64,000 bases of DNA from Arthrobacter sp. D5-1 (GTDB taxonomy: Bacteria; Actinomycetota; Actinomycetes; Actinomycetales; Micrococcaceae), in the NCBI RefSeq assembly GCF_017357425.1, contig NZ_CP014571.1, forward strand, positions 186,001 through 250,000. The letters are read 5' to 3'. Positions 36,028 through 47,989 of this stretch are shown here, one piece after another. Within the stretch, counting starts at the first letter, position 1; every line of letters starts with the position of its first letter. A model generated the notes under the pieces. The model was not told where the DNA came from and made no database searches. It was given only the letters and a program-made list of their open reading frames with translations. Position numbers and translations under genes: made by a program.

Positions 36028-36831
36028 TCAGGCCAGTCCGGCCAGTCCGCCCAGGACGCGGGCCAACGATGCCGCAGAGGTTTCCTGCAGCTCGAACGTT
36101 ACTGATTCCGCCCGCTCCGGGCCGGATTCTGGCGAGCCCTCCACGCGCGGGGTGAGAACGTGGACGCCGGACGGACCGGTGTACACGGTGACAGTGGGGA
36201 ATTCGTTGGTATTGGAATTGAAGGCCACTACGTTGCTTGCGGCCTGGGTGTCGGCCAAGGCGGTAGCGGCGTGTGCCTCGAACTGGGCTTCAGTGTAAAG
36301 GGCAGGCTCAGTATCGCGGGCGGCAGCCTGCTGGGGGTCGACGAATTCGGCCAAACGCGGAACCAGTTGGTCACGGGTGACCACGGTGAAGCCGTGCAAG
36401 CCGCTTTCGTCTACTTCCTCGAGCAGAACACCTTCGTCGTGAAGGTAGCCGTAGAGCCAACGTTTGCCGGTGGACACAGTGCGTTCCACAGAGACAACGC
36501 TGCTGCCGCTGCGGCGCAGGGTGAGGGCGCCGGTGATTTCTTCCGTGGCGTGCAGGCGGGAGGGCTCGGTCTCGCCCTCGAAGACCACCGGATACACGAG
36601 TTCCTTGGCGAGCAGGCCGCGCAAGGCGATGGCGCACATCAGTTCCTTGCTGGCGTCCTGGGCCGAAAGCCACGGCAGCGCCACCAGCTGTTCGTGCTGA
36701 ACGCCGTCCAGGGCTACAACTTCTTCATCGGTCAGCGTAGGCAAGGGCGCACCGACGGCGCTGGCCGTGGCCAGGACCTTGGCTGCGGCCTCGATGTCCC
36801 TCTGGGTCCATTTCATGGTGCTGGTGGTCAT
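36028..36831 (-). CDS. EspG-like (type VII secretion-associated) protein, tentative
   Basis: A 267-aa soluble protein without membrane helices or recognised active site. Alternating beta-strands and helices (SSVVSVERTVSTGKRWLYGY, GLHGFTVVTRDQLVPRL) and its position directly after a WXG100-like gene suggest an EspG-type chaperone, but I could not see a diagnostic motif, so this is tentative. GGAGGG precedes ATG 36831. The start overlaps the WXG100 gene stop by ATGA, indicating coupled translation and probably a physical partnership. Confidence 0.45.
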   Translation of the reverse strand: MTTSTMKWTQRDIEAAAKVLATASAVGAPLPTLTDEEVVALDGVQHEQLVALPWLSAQDASKELMCAIALRGLLAKELVYPVVFEGETEPSRLHATEEITGALTLRRSGSSVVSVERTVSTGKRWLYGYLHDEGVLLEEVDESGLHGFTVVTRDQLVPRLAEFVDPQQAAARDTEPALYTEAQFEAHAATALADTQAASNVVAFNSNTNEFPTVTVYTGPSGVHVLTPRVEGSPESGPERAESVTFELQETSAASLARVLGGLAGLA

Positions 36832-37808
36832 CCGAATATCCCTCCGACAAAGTTTCCGACTGACTTGGCGGCGTCACTGACCCCGTCTGCCACCTTACTG
36901 CCTGCGTCCTTGACGAAGCCCGCCACCTCCTTGGCACCGTCGGCGATGTAACTGCCAGGGTTGCGTGCGAAGTTGCTGATGGAGTCCCAGTTGTCGGCTA
37001 CGAGGTTGCCCAGCGCCCACGCGCCGGCGACGATGCCCGCACCGATCACGATCGGAGCACCGATCGGCCCCAGCAAGGCGGCCCCGCCCGCCGTCATGAG
37101 CATGATGCTGCCAACGCCACCCACCACGGACAGGCCGCCGGCAACGCGGTCGCCGGTGCCGCGCCAGCCATCGTGCTCGGGGTTGATCATGTCGCTGATG
37201 CCGCCCACGATGTTCAGCGGTGCCGCCAGTGCCCCGGCCACACGGAGGCCCTTGGAGAACTTGCTGGCATCCTGGAACGCCTGGCTGTAAGGGATGTTGG
37301 CTTTGAGGTCGGTGAGGACGTCAGTGACTTTCTCGCCGTTCCTCAGCGCGGTCATGGCGTCGCGGACAACCGTTCCGCCGGCCCGCCAGTTGGTCAGGAC
37401 CTCGCGGGTCTTCACCCATTCCGTGTTGCCCAGCTTGAGGTATTTGTAGGCCGTCCACAGCGGGGCTGCCAAACCCTTGACGCCCATCGCGGTGTCATAG
37501 ACGTCCTTGAGGACACCCACCGACGAGCCCGAGCCATCATTGTGGCTGGCGAACTCCTGCTGGTTGGCGTGCTTCTTCAGCTGGCTGGCATTCTCGCGCA
37601 GCATGGTGGCGGCCTTGACCAGGCTCTGCCGGTGCTGGGAGTTCCAATCGCCCTTGAACACCGTAGCGTCCCGGCCCTGCCACGCTGTTGTGGAATTGAT
37701 GGCGTTGGACAACTGCGTGCTTTGCAGGCTGATGGCGTCGGCAGCTTTGCCCATCACGCCGGCCAGACTGCGAAGCTGCGTGATGTCCGCGCCGTAGAAC
37801 CCAGCCAT
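36828..37808 (-). CDS. WXG100-like secreted/effector-type protein with hydrophobic centre
   Basis: A 326-aa protein. The first ~95 residues form a WXG100-like helical hairpin with TAWQGRDATVFKGDW at the turn. A linker (~100-205) is followed by a hydrophobic hairpin (IMLMTAGGAALLGPIGAPIV, IGAGIVAGAWALGNLVA) and a helical tail of Lys/Asp/Gly repeats. The long fused C-terminal part is typical of secreted type VII substrates or effectors rather than small EsxA-type proteins; no toxin domain is visible. ATG 37808 has AGGGGG five bases before it. It heads the four-gene cassette. Confidence 0.72.
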   Translation of the reverse strand: MAGFYGADITQLRSLAGVMGKAADAISLQSTQLSNAINSTTAWQGRDATVFKGDWNSQHRQSLVKAATMLRENASQLKKHANQQEFASHNDGSGSSVGVLKDVYDTAMGVKGLAAPLWTAYKYLKLGNTEWVKTREVLTNWRAGGTVVRDAMTALRNGEKVTDVLTDLKANIPYSQAFQDASKFSKGLRVAGALAAPLNIVGGISDMINPEHDGWRGTGDRVAGGLSVVGGVGSIMLMTAGGAALLGPIGAPIVIGAGIVAGAWALGNLVADNWDSISNFARNPGSYIADGAKEVAGFVKDAGSKVADGVSDAAKSVGNFVGGIFG

Positions 37809-37923
37809 ATGAACCCCCTGTGTAAGGCATCGAAAAGTCTCGTCCCAGCCTAAGCGGACCCGGGAGCTACCGCGATGGGGAGACATGCCCATGTGTACAG
37901 TCCGGGCAAAAGACGTTAAAGAA

Positions 37924-37970
37924 CGACGGCGGCTGGTGCGGTTCGCAGGGAACCGCACCAGCCGCCGTCG
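37924..37970 (-). terminator. Long hairpin terminator of ppa
   Basis: A 21-bp perfect stem (37924-37944 with 37950-37970, GC-rich) with a 5-base loop lies 52 bases past the ppa stop. No plus-strand gene uses it. Confidence 0.8.
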
Positions 37971-38021
37971 AGCATCACGTGCAAGTACGCGACGCGGAAG
38001 CGTAACGCGAAGGACTAAGCC

Positions 38022-38510
38022 CTAGTGTGCTGCCGGAACGTAGCGCTTGATGGAAGCTTCCAGCTCGGCTTCGGCAGCGGCGCGGTCGCCCCAGCCCTCG
38101 GCCTTGACCCACTTGCCGGGCTCCAGGTCCTTGTAGCGCGTGAAGAAGTGCTCGATTTCCTTGATCAGGAATTCGCTGACGTCGCTGACTTCCTGGATGT
38201 GGTCGAAGCGTGCGTCAACGGGGACGCAGAGGACCTTGGCGTCTCCGCCGCCGTCGTCGGTCATGTTGAAGACGCCGATGGGGCGGGATTCAACGATGAC
38301 GCCCGGGTGGAGGTCGAAGTCCTGCAGGAGCACCAGTGCGTCCAGCGGATCGCCGTCTTCGCCCAGGGTGTTCTCGAAGAAACCGTAGTGCGTGGGGTAC
38401 TGCATGGAGGTGAAAAGGACGCGGTCCAGGCGGACACGGCCGGTTTCGTGGTCAACTTCGTACTTGACGCGCGATCCCTTGGGGATCTCGATGGTCACGT
38501 CGTGCTTCAT
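38022..38510 (-). CDS. ppa: Inorganic pyrophosphatase
   Basis: Hydrolyses pyrophosphate, driving biosynthetic reactions. A 162-aa family I enzyme: the motif [10 protein letters not shown] near residue 55 carries the three metal-binding aspartates. [17 protein letters not shown] at the N-terminus and [13 protein letters not shown] GKWVKAEGW near the end match the family. AAGGAG precedes ATG 38510. The gene is monocistronic and divergent from dacB. Confidence 0.95.
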   Translation of the reverse strand: MKHDVTIEIPKGSRVKYEVDHETGRVRLDRVLFTSMQYPTHYGFFENTLGEDGDPLDALVLLQDFDLHPGVIVESRPIGVFNMTDDGGGDAKVLCVPVDARFDHIQEVSDVSEFLIKEIEHFFTRYKDLEPGKWVKAEGWGDRAAAEAELEASIKRYVPAAH

Positions 38511-38719
38511 GGAATGCTCCTTGACGGGTGTGGGTGGGGCGTTGCTCCGCCGAAGCGGCCGTCACGGGTGACGGTGCCTCAGGCAGGCTGCTCAGCCCGG
38601 GGCTGGCGGCAGGCAAAAGGACAGCCGGTGCCGCCGACTACTATTGAGGATATAGCGAGAGGCCCGGGTTTCTTGAACCGGCGGGGACATTTCAGGACTG
38701 ACAGGACCAAGCAACTTCC

Positions 38720-40165
38720 ATGATGGGCGTTAAAAACGGGGATACCCGCTGGGTATCTGCGGCGTGGGGGCGCTTGAAATGGCCGTTGCTGTTGGCCGGA
38801 GTCCTGCTGTGCCTCGGTGCCGTGGTGGTGGCCGGTATGGTGCCGGGCCTGCTGACCATGCCCAAGCCGTCGCCGTCGGTTCCCGCTTGGCACCAGGAGC
38901 CGGACCGCTTGGCTGACGTCAGCGGAGTGCTTCCCCTGGACGCCAATGCCCCCGTTCCCATGCCCGCTGAGGTTGCCCGGCAGCTTGACGCCACCCTGAA
39001 ACCGGCCGGCGGGGGCAGTATCAGTGGCATGGTGATGGACGCGTCCACCGGCAAGGTCCTCTTTGACCGTGACGCCAACGCCAACCGGATCCCGGCCTCC
39101 AATATGAAGTTGCTGACCGCCGTGGCTGCGTTGAAAGCCCTCGGTCCGGAGGCGCGTTTTACCACCCGGGTGCTCGCAGCCGAGGATCCCTCCACCGTGG
39201 TGCTGACCGGCGGAGGGGACGTACTGCTGGGTGCTTCAGCATCGGATCCGTCGGCGGTTCTTGGACGCGCCGGTCTGGCTTCGCTGGCCTCGGATACTGC
39301 GGCGGCTTTGGCTGCGGCAGGCGTCAAGGGACCTGTCACCGTGCGAGTGGACGATTCACTCTTCGCCGGCGCACCCCTTAACCCTGCGTGGAGCCTGGAC
39401 GACGTCGCCGCCGGCGAGACAGCACCGTTGTTTTCCCTCGCGTTGAACTCAGGCCGCTATGCTCCGGATGTCGTGACCGGTCCGCGCCCCCAGGATTCCG
39501 CCGTCACCAGCGCCGAGGCGTTCGCCGAGAAGTTGGCGGCTGCCGGCGTTGAGGTGGGTCCCGGCGTCGAACGCGGCAAAGGCCTCCCCGCCAAGGTGCT
39601 GGCGGCCGCCGAATCGGCCACAGTCAGCGATCAGGTGGACCTCATGCTTGAGTCCTCGGACAACTTCCTCGCCGAGGCGCTGGGGCGGATGACCGCCTTG
39701 GCTTCCGGTCAAAAGGCCACGTACGACGGCGCCACCGCGGCCGTGCGCCAACGGTTGGGGGAGCTGGGGATCGCCGCCGGTTCGATGCAATTGGCCGACG
39801 TCTCCGGACTGGCCTTGGAAAACCAGGTCAGTGCCCGCCAGTTTGCCGAGGTGGTCCGTGCCATCACCAGCGGACCGGACCTCTCCCTGCGCACCGCGCT
39901 GGACGGGTTCCCGGTGGCCGGCCTGACCGGAACCCTGGATGACAGATATGTGGACGCCTCTACCGCGGAGGGCGCCGGGCTGGTCCGGGCCAAGACGGGG
40001 ACGCTCAATACGGTGATCGCCCTGAGTGGTTACGTGGTCGACGCCGACGGGCGGTTGTTGGTGTTCTCCTTCATCGGCAACGACCTTGAACCGGGGGCTG
40101 CTGCCAACAAGGTGGCCATGGACCGGTCGGCGTCGGTGTTGGCCTCGTGCGGTTGCCGGGGCTGA
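38720..40165 (+). CDS. dacB: D-alanyl-D-alanine carboxypeptidase/endopeptidase (PBP4 family, S13)
   Basis: A 481-aa secreted or membrane-anchored peptidoglycan hydrolase that trims or cleaves cross-linked stems. An N-terminal membrane helix (LLLAGVLLCLGAVVVAGMV) serves as signal anchor. The catalytic S-x-x-K is in IPASNMKLLTAV (~residue 128), S-x-N in ESSDNFLAEAL and K-T-G in VRAKTGTLNTVIA, in the correct order for S13. No Shine-Dalgarno site lies close to ATG 38720 (a second ATG follows at once). It is the first gene of the conserved ppa-dacB-DUF2342-tilS-hpt arrangement. Confidence 0.92.
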   Translation: MMGVKNGDTRWVSAAWGRLKWPLLLAGVLLCLGAVVVAGMVPGLLTMPKPSPSVPAWHQEPDRLADVSGVLPLDANAPVPMPAEVARQLDATLKPAGGGSISGMVMDASTGKVLFDRDANANRIPASNMKLLTAVAALKALGPEARFTTRVLAAEDPSTVVLTGGGDVLLGASASDPSAVLGRAGLASLASDTAAALAAAGVKGPVTVRVDDSLFAGAPLNPAWSLDDVAAGETAPLFSLALNSGRYAPDVVTGPRPQDSAVTSAEAFAEKLAAAGVEVGPGVERGKGLPAKVLAAAESATVSDQVDLMLESSDNFLAEALGRMTALASGQKATYDGATAAVRQRLGELGIAAGSMQLADVSGLALENQVSARQFAEVVRAITSGPDLSLRTALDGFPVAGLTGTLDDRYVDASTAEGAGLVRAKTGTLNTVIALSGYVVDADGRLLVFSFIGNDLEPGAAANKVAMDRSASVLASCGCRG

Positions 40166-40217
40166 ATGCTCCGCGTGGAGCGAACTTAAGAGCCCGCTGT
40201 CAGTCTCGTGTGGTGTG

Positions 40218-41348
40218 ATGGTCCGTATGGTGTCATCTGCCCGCGATTCGTCAGCAGGGGCCCCGTCCCTGATCAATTGGGACCTGGCCGCCTCTACGGC
40301 TGCCCGGCTTGCCCCTCCCGGTCCGGAGCTTAGCGCCGGGGAGATTGGCAAGGCGGTGGAGAACCTGCGCTTCAACGCGGACATCTCCGTCCCGCACGTC
40401 CACGACATCACCGGGTTGGACGCTGCCCGGGATCTGCGTGACTCGCACGTCCTGGTGGTGGACCGCGCTTCCTGGTCCAAGGCCAACACGCAGAGCTTCG
40501 CGGTGATGCTCCAACCCGCGTTGAAAACGATGCTGGACAGCCGCAGCGGAGTGTCCATGACCCCAGCCGCAGCCGCAGCCAGCGGTGCCATCACCGGCAC
40601 CCAGCTTGGCGCTGTGCTGGCCTTCCTTTCCAGCAAGGTCCTTGGCCAGTACGATCCCTTTGCTGCCCTGGCCCCTGAATCCAACGTTCCGCCCGGCGGC
40701 CGGCTCCTGCTCGTAGCGCCGAACATCATCTCCGTGGAGCGCGAACTCAACGTCCACCCGGACGACTTCCGCCTCTGGGTCTGCCTGCATGAACAAACAC
40801 ACCGCGTGCAATTCGCTGCCGCGCCGTGGCTCCGGCACCACATGCTCGACGAAATCGAGAAGCTCAGCGGCAACCTCCTGGGCAACATGGACTCCCTGGT
40901 GGAGCGCGCTGGTGCGGTGGCCAAGTCCCTGCGTGACCGCACTCCCTCAGACAAGACTCCGGGCCGCGGCGCCATCCTGGACCTCCTCCAGAACCCTGAG
41001 GAGAAGGCGTCCCTGTCCCACATCACGGCCGTCATGAGCCTCCTCGAGGGTCACGCCAACGTGGTGATGGACGCTGTGGATTCGAGCATCGTTCCTTCGG
41101 TGAAGACCATCCGCCAGCGCTTCAACGAGCGCGGCAAGGACCGCGGGGTAGTGGAGAAGTTCATCCGCAACCTCCTCGGCCTGGACGCCAAGATGCGCCA
41201 GTACACCGATGGCGCCAAGTTCGTCCGCGAAGTCGTAGCCGTGGCAGGCATGGACGGCTTCAACAGGGTGTGGGAATCTGCCGACTTCCTCCCCACCGAA
41301 GAAGAGATCCACAACTCCAAGCTGTGGCTTGAGCGGATGGGCCTTTGA
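40218..41348 (+). CDS. DUF2342-family zinc-dependent metalloprotease
   Basis: A 376-aa protein of the family annotated in actinobacteria as zinc-dependent metalloprotease or F420-biosynthesis-associated, always near tilS. The zinc motif HExxH appears as CLHEQTHRVQF (~residue 205). LLLVAPNIISVERELNVHPD precedes it and SHITAVMSLLEGHANVVMD follows, its Glu being a likely third ligand. The start is uncertain: ATG 40218, ATG 40227 and GTG 40230 are in frame with no ribosome site. The end overlaps the tilS start (TTGA). Confidence 0.85.
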   Translation: MVRMVSSARDSSAGAPSLINWDLAASTAARLAPPGPELSAGEIGKAVENLRFNADISVPHVHDITGLDAARDLRDSHVLVVDRASWSKANTQSFAVMLQPALKTMLDSRSGVSMTPAAAAASGAITGTQLGAVLAFLSSKVLGQYDPFAALAPESNVPPGGRLLLVAPNIISVERELNVHPDDFRLWVCLHEQTHRVQFAAAPWLRHHMLDEIEKLSGNLLGNMDSLVERAGAVAKSLRDRTPSDKTPGRGAILDLLQNPEEKASLSHITAVMSLLEGHANVVMDAVDSSIVPSVKTIRQRFNERGKDRGVVEKFIRNLLGLDAKMRQYTDGAKFVREVVAVAGMDGFNRVWESADFLPTEEEIHNSKLWLERMGL

Positions 41349-42538
41349 GCATTCCTTCCGGTTCCGCCGCCGCTGGCTCCGGCGTCGATTCCGCTGCCGG
41401 TCGCGGCGGTAAGGGTCGACGGCGGCCCGGGCGCCTTGCGCCGGTGGTCGGCAAGGCGCGGAAACAGTTGCAGAACGCCTTGGCCTCCGCGGGTCATCCC
41501 CAGCGGGTGCTCGTAGCCTGCAGCGGTGGGCCGGATTCGTTGGCTTTGGCAGCCATAGCCGCGTACTTCGGCCGGCGTGGCCACGTCGATGGACATCCGG
41601 TAACGGTTGCCGGTGTGGTGGTGGATCATCAGCTGCAGCCGGGCTCTGCAGAGGTCGCCTCCCGGACTGCCGCGGTGTTGCGCGAGCTGGGTCTGTCTCC
41701 GGTGGAGGTGCGCACTGTGGAAGTCGCGGCCACTGGGTTCGGCCCTGAGGCCGCGGCCAGGGATGCCCGCCATGCTGCGTTGGAATCTGCTGCCGCGGAC
41801 CTGGCGTGTGATGTGATCCTTCTTGGCCACACCCTGGACGACCAAGCCGAGCAGGTGTTGCTGGGCTTGGCCCGTGGTTCAGGGACTCGGTCTTTGGCGG
41901 GGATGAGGCCTGCCCGCGGTCGCCTTCTCCGCCCTTTCCTGGGCCTTCGCCGAGCCGAGACCCTGGAAATTTGCGAGGTCGAGGAACTTTCGCCTTGGCA
42001 CGATCCCAGCAACGCCGACCCTTCCTTTGCCCGGTCCCGGACCCGCGTGGAAGTCATGCCTGTCCTGGAAGAGAAGCTGGGGCCGGGGGTCGCCGAGTCG
42101 CTTGCCCGGACCGCCGCAATACTGCAGCAGGATGCCGATTTCCTCGAAGATCTGGCCAACGAGACCTATCTCTCACTTGTCCAGCGTGAAGACGGCGGGG
42201 CATGGCTTCCGGAAGACGCCGTACGTGAGCTGCCCGCAGCGCTGAGGTTCCGGGTCATCGCGAAGGCTGCCGCCGACGTCGGGGGTCAACAACCTGGCTA
42301 CGGACGGCTCCAAGCCGCGGAAGCGCTGCTGCGGCGACAAGGGTCGGCCGGACCCGTGGAGCTTCCCGGCCACGTCAGTGTTTACCGGTTGTCCCTGAGC
42401 GATTTGGAGCAGGAGCGTTCGGTTTCCGCCGGTGCTCCGGCTGCCAGTAGTCCGCGCGATTCGGCCGGCGCCGGTCCCCGCGAAGCCGCGCGCTGTGGGA
42501 AGCTAGTATTCCGGCATCAGAAACCGTCCCAACAGTAG
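41345..42538 (+). CDS. tilS: tRNA(Ile)-lysidine synthase
   Basis: Converts C34 of the CAU-anticodon tRNA-Ile to lysidine so that it reads AUA. A 397-aa PP-loop ATPase: the pyrophosphate loop is [13 protein letters not shown], and the substrate motif is [49 protein letters not shown] and [17 protein letters not shown] are the tRNA-binding and active-site blocks. An N-terminal extension of ~45 residues is rich in Gly/Arg. The start is TTG 41345, overlapping the preceding stop. Confidence 0.93.
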   Translation: MSIPSGSAAAGSGVDSAAGRGGKGRRRPGRLAPVVGKARKQLQNALASAGHPQRVLVACSGGPDSLALAAIAAYFGRRGHVDGHPVTVAGVVVDHQLQPGSAEVASRTAAVLRELGLSPVEVRTVEVAATGFGPEAAARDARHAALESAAADLACDVILLGHTLDDQAEQVLLGLARGSGTRSLAGMRPARGRLLRPFLGLRRAETLEICEVEELSPWHDPSNADPSFARSRTRVEVMPVLEEKLGPGVAESLARTAAILQQDADFLEDLANETYLSLVQREDGGAWLPEDAVRELPAALRFRVIAKAAADVGGQQPGYGRLQAAEALLRRQGSAGPVELPGHVSVYRLSLSDLEQERSVSAGAPAASSPRDSAGAGPREAARCGKLVFRHQKPSQQ

Positions 42539-42569
42539 CCGCACCCGAGCATCAAAACAGGAGCCATTG

Positions 42570-43121
42570 GTGGATTCAAACGACGTCCAGGCAGATCTCA
42601 AGCACGTTCTTTACACCAAAGAGCAGATCCAAACGCGCATCGCGGAACTCGCAGCGCAGATCGACAAGGACTACGAGGGCCGCGACATCTTGATCGTCGG
42701 TGTCCTCAAGGGTGCGGTCATGGTCATGGCTGACCTGGCGCGCGCTCTGCACAGCCACGTCAGCATGGACTGGATGGCTGTCTCGTCTTACGGTTCCGGT
42801 ACCCAGTCTTCCGGCGTGGTCCGGATCCTCAAGGACCTTGACACCGACCTCATGGGCAAGGATGTCCTGATTGTTGAGGACATCATCGATTCCGGACTGA
42901 CCCTTTCCTGGCTCAAGTCCAACCTCGAATCCCGTGGCACGGCCAGCGTCGAGATCTGCACGGCCTTCCGCAAGCCGACCGCCGCCAAGGTGGAGATCGA
43001 CGTCAAGTACGTTGGCTACGACATCCCCAACGAGTTCGTGGTGGGCTACGGCCTCGACTACGCCGAAAAGTACCGCAACCTGGACTTCGTGGGCACCTTG
43101 GCCCCACACGTTTACGAGTAA
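42570..43121 (+). CDS. hpt: Hypoxanthine phosphoribosyltransferase
   Basis: Salvages hypoxanthine and guanine to IMP and GMP using PRPP. A 183-aa type I phosphoribosyltransferase with the PRPP loop [17 protein letters not shown], the early loop [14 protein letters not shown] and [33 protein letters not shown] completes the base-binding site. GTG 42570 is chosen because AGGAG is six bases before it; TTG 42567 would leave only three. It lies 31 bases after tilS and is part of the same string. Confidence 0.95.
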   Translation: MDSNDVQADLKHVLYTKEQIQTRIAELAAQIDKDYEGRDILIVGVLKGAVMVMADLARALHSHVSMDWMAVSSYGSGTQSSGVVRILKDLDTDLMGKDVLIVEDIIDSGLTLSWLKSNLESRGTASVEICTAFRKPTAAKVEIDVKYVGYDIPNEFVVGYGLDYAEKYRNLDFVGTLAPHVYE

Positions 43122-43281
43122 ATCCCTCGTCGCCTTCCGCCGCATCACGTTCCGCCAACGTATCTGTCATCTCAGGATGCGTTTGGGCCGGGCGGGTGCG
43201 GCGTTCGCGTTAACGGCTTCATTCGTTGGGCGGCCGCATTCAAGGGGTGCCCTGGGGGAGCCCCCGGAGCTACACTGAACC

Positions 43282-44112
43282 ATGACCGGTGCCCCTGCCC
43301 GTCTCCTGGCATGGCTCGTCGTCTTGTCGACGTTTCTCACGGCCTGCACTCCTGCGGTAGATGTCAACGGGACAGCTGCCGCCCAGTCCAGTGCGGCCGC
43401 GTCGGCCCCGCCAATCGCCGGTGACGTCGCAACTCATGCGCCCGCCACCGTCGCCACACTGCCCCCTGCGCCTGCTCCGCCTCCCGCGCCTGCACCTCCA
43501 CCGCCGGTACCCCAGGCTTTCGCGCTGAACCTCTACCAAGAGGGTGACTTCGTGCCGCAGTACACGTTTGATTGGTGCGTAGCCGCCAGCATCCAGATGG
43601 CACACAACCTCATTGACGATACGGGCGGCGCGTCTTGGGCAGCCCCCGCACAGCAAAGCGAGCTGTGGGAGATGGCCCGCGCCCGGTCATCGAATTCATT
43701 CAACGGTGCCAACCCCCGGGGTTGGGCGCAGGTGTTGACTGAGGTTGGTATGGGCCCGTACTCGGTGGTCAGCGTCGCGACCTACGAGGACACGCTGCAG
43801 ACGGCGGCGCGTGCCATAGCGGAAACTGGCCGGCCAGTGGGGTTGGTCATGTGGAGCGGCCGGCATGCTTGGGTGATGAGCGGCTTTGAGTCCATGGGTG
43901 ATCCCGCGCAGTTCCCGGAGTTTCAAATAACGGGGATTCGCGTCCTGGATCCGCTTTATCCCCACGGCAGCGGGCAGTGGGGTCCCTCTCCGGAGCCCAA
44001 CAGCCTGCTTACTCCGGAGCAGTTGGCCACACAGTTTGTGGTCCGTGAACCCCGGCGCTGGAGTACGGACCTGCCCGCTGGTTATTTGCTGGTGCTTCCG
44101 GTCGCAGCCTGA
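43282..44112 (+). CDS. Secreted lipoprotein with papain-like/C39-type cysteine-peptidase fold
   Basis: A 276-aa exported protein. The signal peptide (LLAWLVVLSTFLTAC) ends in a lipobox, with Cys ~22 as lipid anchor. A Pro/Ala-rich stalk (residues ~50-80) follows. The globular domain has a probable catalytic Cys in FDWCVAASIQMAHN and a His in SGRHAWVMSGFE, the pair expected of papain-like C39 domains. No Asn/Asp partner is certain. TACACT five bases before ATG 43282 suggests a leaderless mRNA. Its position between hpt and ftsH interrupts a normally tight conserved pair, so it may have been inserted. Confidence 0.75.
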   Translation: MTGAPARLLAWLVVLSTFLTACTPAVDVNGTAAAQSSAAASAPPIAGDVATHAPATVATLPPAPAPPPAPAPPPPVPQAFALNLYQEGDFVPQYTFDWCVAASIQMAHNLIDDTGGASWAAPAQQSELWEMARARSSNSFNGANPRGWAQVLTEVGMGPYSVVSVATYEDTLQTAARAIAETGRPVGLVMWSGRHAWVMSGFESMGDPAQFPEFQITGIRVLDPLYPHGSGQWGPSPEPNSLLTPEQLATQFVVREPRRWSTDLPAGYLLVLPVAA

Positions 44113-44351
44113 CCAAGCAGCATCGAGACCACTCGGAAGCAACCAAGGTGGTGCACTGCCCACCAAGCGTAAATCCCTGTCCCATCGCCCTCGAGGCGAG
44201 TATCCTGTGTACGCCCAGAGGGAACTTTTGGACTTTCCGGTGCGTGAATTACTGGGAACGGTGTATAGCTTGAAACTGAAGCAGCACCACTCGCGCGCAG
44301 AAGTTGCGCCTTGCAGCACTACCAGGAGGGACGGGGCAAAACCCCGATCAG

Positions 44352-46421
<2,070 letters not shown>

Positions 46422-46431
46422 GCTATCTGCC

Positions 46432-47067
46432 GTGACTCATTTCGACGACGACGACGACCTCGCCGCCGCCCACGGCTCCGCCGCGGGCTCCAAGCACGCC
46501 CATAAAGTAGACCGTCCGCGCATTGAAGCGGCGGTCCGCGAGATCCTCTTGGCTATTGGTGAAGACCCTGACCGTGGCGGCCTCCAGGACACGCCCAAGC
46601 GCGTGGCCAAGGCGTACGCCGAGGTTTTTGCCGGGCTCCACCAGCATCCGGCGGATGTCCTTTCCACCACGTTCGACCTCGATCATGAAGAGCTCGTCCT
46701 GGTGAAGGACATTCCGTTCTATTCGACCTGCGAGCACCACCTGGTGCCGTTCCACGGAGTGGCGCATGTCGGTTACATCCCGTCACATGACGGGAAGGTG
46801 ACAGGCCTCAGCAAGCTGGCGCGGTTGGTCGACATCTACGCGCGCCGGCCGCAGGTGCAGGAGCGCCTCACGACGCAGATCGTTGAGGCGTTGGTGAAGC
46901 ACCTCAACCCGCGTGGTGCCATTGTGGTCGTCGAATGTGAACACATGTGTATGTCCATGCGCGGCATCCGCAAGCCCGGCGCGAAGACCGTCACCAGTGC
47001 GGTGCGCGGTCAGCTCCATGACCCGGCCACCCGCGCCGAGGCCATGAGCCTCATACTCGGAAGGTAA
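46432..47067 (+). CDS. folE: GTP cyclohydrolase I
   Basis: Makes 7,8-dihydroneopterin triphosphate from GTP, the first folate step. A 211-aa enzyme with the zinc cysteines in [20 protein letters not shown] and [14 protein letters not shown], and [20 protein letters not shown] matching the conserved dimer core. The first 15 residues are very acidic (five aspartates). The start is GTG 46432, ten bases after the ftsH stop. folP follows five bases after the stop; folB and folK come next, so the pathway genes lie in order. Confidence 0.95.
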   Translation: MTHFDDDDDLAAAHGSAAGSKHAHKVDRPRIEAAVREILLAIGEDPDRGGLQDTPKRVAKAYAEVFAGLHQHPADVLSTTFDLDHEELVLVKDIPFYSTCEHHLVPFHGVAHVGYIPSHDGKVTGLSKLARLVDIYARRPQVQERLTTQIVEALVKHLNPRGAIVVVECEHMCMSMRGIRKPGAKTVTSAVRGQLHDPATRAEAMSLILGR

Positions 47068-47072
47068 TCTCT

Positions 47073-47978
47073 ATGGACTCCCTCGCTGCAGCACCCGGAA
47101 CCGGCCCGGCCACAAGCCCGTTGCCGGTTCTCCGTAAGCCGCGGCCCGCGGCCAGGTTCGAGGACCTGCCGACGGACCGCACGCTCGTCATGGGAATCCT
47201 CAATGTCACCCCGGATTCCTTCAGTGACGGCGGCACCCACCGGACGCCGGACACGGCTATCGCGCTTGGTTTGCGCATGTTTTACGCCGGCGCGGACATT
47301 ATCGACGTCGGTGGCGAGTCCACGCGCTCTGGCGCCGAGCCGGTTTCCCCGGAAGAAGAACAGCGCCGTGTCATTCCGGTGATTCAGGCGTTGGTCAAGG
47401 CTGGCGCGCTGGTCAGCATCGACACGATGCACACGTCCACGGCCGCCGCGGCAGTGGAGGCTGGTGCGGCCATCATCAACGATGTTTCCGGCCTCACCAT
47501 CGAGCCCGGTATGCCGGAGCTCGTAGCCCGGACCAAGGTCCCGTACATCCTTACGCACCGCCGCGGCGATGCCATGACCATGGACAGCCTGACGGACTAC
47601 CACAACGTGACCCAGGACGTGGTGGCTGAACTCAGCGGCGTCCGCGACAAGTTGTACGCAGCGGGCGTTGCCCCGGAGCAGATCATCATTGATCCCGGAG
47701 TCGGTTTCTCCAAGAACGAGGACCAGAACTGGGAAATCCTCAAGAACCTTGATCAGCTCTTCGGGTTGGGCCACAAGGTGATGGTGGCTGCTTCCCGCAA
47801 GCGGTTCCTCGGTTCGCTGCTCACTGTTGCGGGCAAGTCGGCTGCTCCGCTGGAACGCGACGCCGCCACCGCTGCAATCACCGCTTTGAGCGCCGCCAAG
47901 GGCGCCTGGGCTGTCCGCGTCCACGACGTCGGACCCAGCCTTGACGCCGTCAAGGTCGCCGCCCGCATCGCACGCTGA
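47073..47978 (+). CDS. folP: Dihydropteroate synthase
   Basis: Condenses 6-hydroxymethyl-dihydropterin pyrophosphate with p-aminobenzoate; target of sulfonamides. A 301-aa TIM-barrel protein with MGILNVTPDSFSDGGTHRT, the phosphate/pterin site DVGGESTRSGA, IINDVSGL, IIDPGVGFSKNEDQNW and AASRKRFLG. An N-terminal extension of ~30 Pro-rich residues is normal in actinobacteria. GGAAGGT precedes ATG 47073. It is coupled to folE and folB within a few bases on each side. Confidence 0.95.
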   Translation: MDSLAAAPGTGPATSPLPVLRKPRPAARFEDLPTDRTLVMGILNVTPDSFSDGGTHRTPDTAIALGLRMFYAGADIIDVGGESTRSGAEPVSPEEEQRRVIPVIQALVKAGALVSIDTMHTSTAAAAVEAGAAIINDVSGLTIEPGMPELVARTKVPYILTHRRGDAMTMDSLTDYHNVTQDVVAELSGVRDKLYAAGVAPEQIIIDPGVGFSKNEDQNWEILKNLDQLFGLGHKVMVAASRKRFLGSLLTVAGKSAAPLERDAATAAITALSAAKGAWAVRVHDVGPSLDAVKVAARIAR

Positions 47979-47989
47979 TAGGAAACGCT

